Below, one piece after another: positions 58,272 through 64,000 of a stretch of 64,000 nt of DNA. The stretch comes from CBDDDW01 sp965226805 (GTDB lineage: Bacteria; Chloroflexota; Dehalococcoidia; Lucifugimonadales; JAGWBF01), in NCBI GenBank assembly GCA_965226805.1, contig CBDDDW010000027.1, positions 62,001-126,000 on the forward strand, in the 5' to 3' direction. Position 1 is the first letter of the stretch. Every line of letters starts with the position of its first letter. Under the pieces are notes generated by a model, which was given only the letters and a program-made list of their open reading frames with translations, was not told the DNA's origin and did not search any database. The position numbers were made by a program, and so were the translations under genes.

Positions 58272-58556
58272 CTAAACCCCTTCAATTATCTGTATCCTGT
58301 CTCCCCGCTTGAGGGTGACTACCGCCTTCTTGATATCCGGCATCTTCTTGACCCGAGGCCCGAAGCGCTTACTTTTACCCCTGGATTTCGTTATGTTCAC
58401 GTCCAACACCTTTACTTCGAAGGTGAGTTCTACAGCCTGCTTTACCTCCACTTTGTTCGCCTTGGGAGCCACCCTGAATACGTACTTTCCGCTCTCTTGC
58501 AATAGAGTGCTCTTCTCCGTAATCAGCGGCTGAATGAGGACCTCATTGGGATTCAT
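58272..58556 (-). CDS. rplW: 50S ribosomal protein L23
   Basis: 94 residues from the ATG at 58556 with GGGGAGG upstream: NPNEVLIQPLITEKSTLLQESGKYVFRVAPKANKVEVKQAVELTFEVKVLDVNI. Overlaps the rplD end by 14 bases. Docking site for SRP and trigger factor. Confidence 0.97.
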   Translation of the reverse strand: MNPNEVLIQPLITEKSTLLQESGKYVFRVAPKANKVEVKQAVELTFEVKVLDVNITKSRGKSKRFGPRVKKMPDIKKAVVTLKRGDRIQIIEGV

Positions 58557-59262
58557 TCGTGGCCTCCCCGCCCATCGCCTCGTCTGATGCACGTCCCAGG
58601 TCCGAGGAGGCAGCTTTCCTTCCCCATCGCCTGGGTTTTTCCGTAGCCCACAGCTCCTCAGCTCTCCGCACGGCGTCGAGGGTGATGATCACCCACCCCC
58701 GCTTAAGGAGTTGTTCCGCGTTGATCAAGGACACAGGCAGAGTCCATACTTTTTCCAGGTTACGGGCTGAGAGGACCACCCCCTTATCCGGCTCACGAGT
58801 GACTATCAAGGTGGAAGAGGTAACCCCCAACTTTCGAAGGATCTCGACCATGGCTTTCGTGTTGGGCGTAGCCAGCGAGATCTTATCCAACAGGATAAGC
58901 TTGTTGAGCCGCACTTTCTCGGAGAGCACACACTTGAGGGCAAGGTGTCGCATCCTTTTGGGCATATCGAGGCGATGGTCTCTGGGCCTCGGTCCGAACG
59001 CCACGCCACCATGGCGCCAGTGTGGTGCGCGAGTACTGCCTTGACGCGCCCTACCCGTATACTTTTGGGGCCAGGGCTTGCGGCCCCCGCCTGACACCTC
59101 GGACCTGACCTTTGTGTTGTGGGTCCCCTGACGTTTGTTCAGCTGATACATTACCATCGCCTGGTGTACCAGCCCGCTGTTGAGGGGAACATCAAACAGG
59201 GCATCGCTGATCTCAGCGGTGTCTATCACCTGCCCCAGGCTATCTCTTAGGGGAAACTCCAT
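58543..59262 (-). CDS. rplD: 50S ribosomal protein L4
   Basis: 239 residues: the extended loop TKVRSEVSGGGRKPWPQKYTGRARQGSTRAPHWRHGGVAFGP is diagnostic. The C-terminus has about 30 extra polar residues (RRWGRKAASSDLGRASDEAMGGE). In some bacteria L4 represses its own operon. Confidence 0.97.
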   Translation of the reverse strand: MEFPLRDSLGQVIDTAEISDALFDVPLNSGLVHQAMVMYQLNKRQGTHNTKVRSEVSGGGRKPWPQKYTGRARQGSTRAPHWRHGGVAFGPRPRDHRLDMPKRMRHLALKCVLSEKVRLNKLILLDKISLATPNTKAMVEILRKLGVTSSTLIVTREPDKGVVLSARNLEKVWTLPVSLINAEQLLKRGWVIITLDAVRRAEELWATEKPRRWGRKAASSDLGRASDEAMGGEATNESQ

Positions 59263-59309
59263 TTAATCTACTCCAGGCTGCCCTAGCCGATGATCGGAGT
59301 GCAGCCAGC

Positions 59310-59921
59310 TCATTTCTTGCGAATCGTGAGCATGCCATTCGGTGCTCCTGGGAGTCCGCCTTTCAGCAGGAGAAGGTTTCGGTCCGCATCGACTTCCACC
59401 ACCTCCAGGTTCTTCACCGTTATTCGAACATTTCCCATATGCCCGGCCATCTTCTTACCCTTAAGCACTCTCGCCGGAAAGGTCCCAGCTCCAATGGACC
59501 CGGGGGCTCTGGACCTGTCGGATTGGCCATGGGTTCGGGGGCCTCCGTGGAAGCCATGACGCTTCATTACACCCTGAAATCCACGACCTTTTGATGTCCC
59601 TATGACGTCCACTTTCTCACCAGGCTGGAAGAGATCCACGCCTATCTGCTGACCTACTTGATGACCCTCCAGGTTATCCACCGACAGCTCACGGAGATAG
59701 CGGAAGGTTCCGTTCCGTCCCATATGCCCCCGAAGCGGTTTGTTCACCTGTTTCACCAGGTCGAAACCCACCTGGACCGCTTCGTACCCATCCTTGGCCA
59801 GGGTTTTGACCTGGATCACGGTGCATGGGCCAGCCTGCACCACGGTCACCGGAACTACCCGGCCCTCCTGGCTGAACACTTGGGTCATGCCTACCTTTTT
59901 GCCCAACAATCCGCGGATCAT
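59310..59921 (-). CDS. rplC: 50S ribosomal protein L3
   Basis: 203 residues: IRGLLGKKVGMTQVFSQEGRVVPVTVVQAGPCTVIQVKT and SKGRGFQGVMKRHGFHGGPRTHGQSDRSRAPGSIGAGTFPARVLKGKKMAGHMG. Lies 26 bases after rpsJ. Confidence 0.98.
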   Translation of the reverse strand: MIRGLLGKKVGMTQVFSQEGRVVPVTVVQAGPCTVIQVKTLAKDGYEAVQVGFDLVKQVNKPLRGHMGRNGTFRYLRELSVDNLEGHQVGQQIGVDLFQPGEKVDVIGTSKGRGFQGVMKRHGFHGGPRTHGQSDRSRAPGSIGAGTFPARVLKGKKMAGHMGNVRITVKNLEVVEVDADRNLLLLKGGLPGAPNGMLTIRKK

Positions 59922-59947
59922 CTTCGATGCCTCTAACCTGTCTTCAA

Positions 59948-60259
59948 TTACAGCTTGATCGAGGTATCCACTCCGGCAGGCAGATTCAGCCGGGTGAGAG
60001 CGTCTATCGTCTTGGAGCCGGGGTCAATAATGTCGATAAGGCGCTTGTGGGTCCTGATTTCGAAATGTTCCCTGGAGTCCTTGTCCACGTGGGGGGACCT
60101 GATGACGCAGAAGCGCCTTATGTGGGTGGGTAATGGTACGGGCCCGACCACTATCGCGCCCGTGTTCTCCGCGGTATCCACTATCTGGGCTGCCGAGAGG
60201 TCGAGTGCCCTGTGGTCGAAGGCCCGAAGGACGATGCGTATTTTCTGCTTAGTAGTCAT
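59948..60259 (-). CDS. rpsJ: 30S ribosomal protein S10
   Basis: 103 residues: QKIRIVLRAFDHRALDLSAAQIVDTAENTGAIVVGPVPLPTHIRRFCVIRSPHVDKDSREHFEIRTHKRLIDII. Follows fusA by 9 bases; tuf, which usually lies here, is missing. Confidence 0.98.
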   Translation of the reverse strand: MTTKQKIRIVLRAFDHRALDLSAAQIVDTAENTGAIVVGPVPLPTHIRRFCVIRSPHVDKDSREHFEIRTHKRLIDIIDPGSKTIDALTRLNLPAGVDTSIKL

Positions 60260-60268
60260 GACTCCTTC

Positions 60269-62341
<2,073 letters not shown>

Positions 62342-62382
62342 GGTCCCAACCCCGCCTGAAGCTGACCCGGAGGGTCTATACG

Positions 62383-62853
62383 TTACCACCTGTAGTGCAC
62401 AAAGGCCCGGTTAGCATCAGCCATACGGTGCAACTCATCGCGGCGCCTCACGGCAGCCCCCTCACCCCTGGATGCGTCAACCAGCTCCAATGCCAGCTTG
62501 CGCACCATGGGCATGCCCGTGCGAGCTCTGGCCGCTCTTATCATCCACCGTATAGCGAGTGCCTCGCTCCGGTTGGGACGCAGCTCGGTGGGGATTTGGT
62601 AGGTGGCGCCACCCACTCTCCGGGGCTTTACCTCAACGAGAGGAGTGGCATTTTTCATTGCCTGCTGGAATATCTCTAAAGGGGCTCTCTTGGCGGTCTC
62701 CTCCACCAATTCCAGGGCACCATAGACGATCCGCTGTGCGGTCGTCTTTTTGCCCCACTTCATGATCTTATTGATGAAGCGCGCCAATTCTATACTGTTG
62801 TATCTGGGGTCCGGAGGCACATAACGCCTCACGGCCCGCCTTCTCCGAGACAT
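62383..62853 (-). CDS. rpsG: 30S ribosomal protein S7
   Basis: 156 residues: SRRRRAVRRYVPPDPRYNSIELARFINKIMKWGKKTTAQRIVYGALELV and GGATYQIPTELRPNRSEALAIRWMIRAARAR. ATG at 62853; 53 bases after rpsL. Confidence 0.98.
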   Translation of the reverse strand: MSRRRRAVRRYVPPDPRYNSIELARFINKIMKWGKKTTAQRIVYGALELVEETAKRAPLEIFQQAMKNATPLVEVKPRRVGGATYQIPTELRPNRSEALAIRWMIRAARARTGMPMVRKLALELVDASRGEGAAVRRRDELHRMADANRAFVHYRW

Positions 62854-62906
62854 AGCTATCCAATAACCTTTGAGCGAAAATGGGTTTTCGTCGGGTGGTC
62901 CCGGGG

Positions 62907-63326
62907 CTATCTGGCCTTGGGCTTCTCAGAGCCGTACTTGCTGCGGCCCCTCCTCCTGTCCTGAACGCCCTCGCAATCCAGAGTCCCCCGCACGACGTGG
63001 TAACGAACTCCGGGCAGGTCTTTAACCCTGCCGCCCCGCAAGAGCACCACCGAGTGCTCCTGGAGGTTGTGCCCCTCACCGCCGATATAAGCAGTCACCT
63101 CGAATCCATTGGTAAGCCGGACCCTGGCGACTTTCCGCAAGGCGGAGTTGGGCTTCTTTGGAGTCATGGTCTTGACCTGGACACAGACTCCCCGTCGCTG
63201 GGGAGCTCCTGGACCCCATACCACCCGGTTGCGCAAGGAGTTCTGTAGCCAGTGCATGGCCGGAGCCTTGGTCTTACGCTTCACATTTTTCCGGCCTTTT
63301 CTTACTAGCTGACTAACTGTGGGCAT
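62907..63326 (-). CDS. rpsL: 30S ribosomal protein S12
   Basis: 139 residues from the ATG at 63326 (PTVSQLVRKGRKNVKRKTKAPA). Decoding-site loops TMTPKKPNSALRKVARVRLTNG and GGRVKDLPGVRYHVVRGTLDCEGVQDRRRGRSKYG are wild-type-like, with Lys at the streptomycin-resistance positions. First gene of the superoperon. Confidence 0.98.
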   Translation of the reverse strand: MPTVSQLVRKGRKNVKRKTKAPAMHWLQNSLRNRVVWGPGAPQRRGVCVQVKTMTPKKPNSALRKVARVRLTNGFEVTAYIGGEGHNLQEHSVVLLRGGRVKDLPGVRYHVVRGTLDCEGVQDRRRGRSKYGSEKPKAR

Positions 63327-63360
63327 ACCTCTTCCCTCGCCTTTGCGGCACCACTTAGAT

Positions 63361-63389
63361 ACTGTACCAACAAAGTCAACGTGTGTCAA
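63361..63389 (-). promoter_or_regulatory. Promoter of the ribosomal superoperon
   Basis: Minus strand: TTGACA (63389-63384), 17-base spacer, TACAGT (63366-63361), starting transcription about 30 bases before the rpsL ATG. Very strong match, as expected for ribosomal genes. Confidence 0.75.
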
Positions 63390-63436
63390 CACTGTCTCGC
63401 ACCGGTTGACATCGACCTGACGTGGTGCTGTCTGAT

Positions 63437-64000
63437 CTAATCTGGGCTTGGTGATTCGGCCTCTGTCGGCGGCTCCAACATAGTCTTGCGCAGTGGGATT
63501 TCTTTGTACAACAGCGTGACGGCTAGGGCCAACAGTGTTATTCCGAGACCCACAAGGAAAACGTCGTGCAAGGCGGTCGCTAGAGCTGCCCGCAGCCCCT
63601 CTTCCACAACCGTCAGAGCTTCCGTCCCACCCTCTCCCTGAGCGGCAAGGTCCTTGATACGGGCCATCGAGCCGGGGTCCAGGATCGCCTGGGGGTCTCT
63701 CACCAGTTCAGCCACCTCGGGGGACATGGCCTCCACGCTTCCGCTTGGGAACGATATGGCCAGCCAGTCCCCCAATCTGATGGCCATGAATGAGCCCAGC
63801 ACCGCGGTCCCGACCGCTCCTCCGATATTCCGGAAGAACTGCACCGAGGCGCTTACGACCCCCAAAACATTGTGGGAGAAAGCGTTCTGCACCGAGATCA
63901 TGAAAGCGGGCAGCGTAGCGCCTAAACCTGCCGCGGCGATAGCCATGTACCAGACGGCATCCGCGCGGGAGGACCCGGTGTCCAGACGGGTAAACAGGAC
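63437..64000 (-). CDS. MFS drug-efflux transporter, DHA2/EmrB type (N-terminus beyond window)
   Basis: The last 187 residues of a membrane transporter, open through the right edge. WYMAIAAAGLGATLPAFMISVQNAFSHNVLGVVSASVQFFRNIGGAVGTAVLGSFM matches helices 10-12 of the 14-helix QacA/EmrB (DHA2) family. A long periplasmic-type loop (about 60 residues, from RLGDWLAISFP) and the final helix (FLVGLGITLLALAVTLLY) follow. Exports drugs or other amphiphiles by proton antiport in the family. Reads toward rpsL and stops 48 bases before the superoperon promoter. Confidence 0.82.
   Translation of the reverse strand, partial: VLFTRLDTGSSRADAVWYMAIAAAGLGATLPAFMISVQNAFSHNVLGVVSASVQFFRNIGGAVGTAVLGSFMAIRLGDWLAISFPSGSVEAMSPEVAELVRDPQAILDPGSMARIKDLAAQGEGGTEALTVVEEGLRAALATALHDVFLVGLGITLLALAVTLLYKEIPLRKTMLEPPTEAESPSPD

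Noticed and set aside
58557..58592. Longer N-terminus for L23
   Set aside because: It lies within rplD coding sequence and does not match L23; the ATG at 58556 has a proper ribosome binding site.

Overview
The window is a GC-rich bacterial chromosome segment. It carries a full set of bacterial ribosomal operons, frequent GTG and TTG starts with clear Shine-Dalgarno sites, and sigma70-type promoters. The gene style resembles Chloroflexota, perhaps a Dehalococcoidia or SAR202-like lineage: a UbiA/UbiX/UbiD/MenG cluster, PT-linker cohesin and dockerin proteins, CxxC zinc-ribbon proteins and acidic tails on ribosomal proteins. That placement is inference from style, not a phylogeny.

Layout. 1-10.3 kb: leuS (cut by the window edge), a PrkA-type kinase, a plsY / membrane protein / PAP2 operon, ilvE, a ComEA-like protein, a hydantoinase-type amidohydrolase and a zinc-ribbon protein. 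10.5-18.9 kb: an acyl-CoA dehydrogenase; a cohesin-domain gene split by a complete IS1380-family insertion sequence; a Crp/Fnr regulator; an unusual ABC ATPase fused to a zinc ribbon and a cyclic-nucleotide-binding domain; and gamma-glutamyltranspeptidase. 19.2-25.6 kb: a two-domain sulfurtransferase whose catalytic-cysteine codon is an in-frame TGA followed at once by a SECIS-like hairpin (a probable selenoprotein), a GlcG/HbpS protein, then ubiD, ubiA, ubiX and menG/ubiE with an SRPBCC protein. These last genes probably serve quinone synthesis. 25.6-31.3 kb: an AdkA-like / nucleoside deoxyribosyltransferase-like fusion, pxpCBA (5-oxoprolinase), and oadG-oadB (sodium-pumping decarboxylase). 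31.3-38.3 kb: a PIN toxin / RHH antitoxin pair, then a SAM-I riboswitch with terminator controlling mtnA-mtnP-rhodanese-pfkB-ahcY-metK, a complete S-adenosylmethionine recycling operon. 38.5-42.5 kb: a phosphohexomutase, an IS3-family element inserted just after the start codon of a dockerin gene, and a frameshifted secreted-protein pseudogene.

42.6-63.3 kb: one continuous minus-strand superoperon running from rpsL (S12) through rpsG, fusA, the S10, spc and alpha clusters, truA, rplM and rpsI. It is driven at least in part by a strong promoter at 63361-63389. tuf is absent between fusA and rpsJ, and rpmD (L30) is absent between rpsE and rplO. The window closes in an MFS drug-efflux gene cut by the right edge.

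The best candidates for something new are the selenocysteine rhodanese; the cohesin and dockerin genes each interrupted by a different IS, with the reading frames recoverable to the base; the IS1380 fold-back leader that hides the transposase ribosome binding site from read-through transcripts; and two unusual fusions (ABC ATPase-zinc ribbon-CNBD and AdkA-like-NDT-like).
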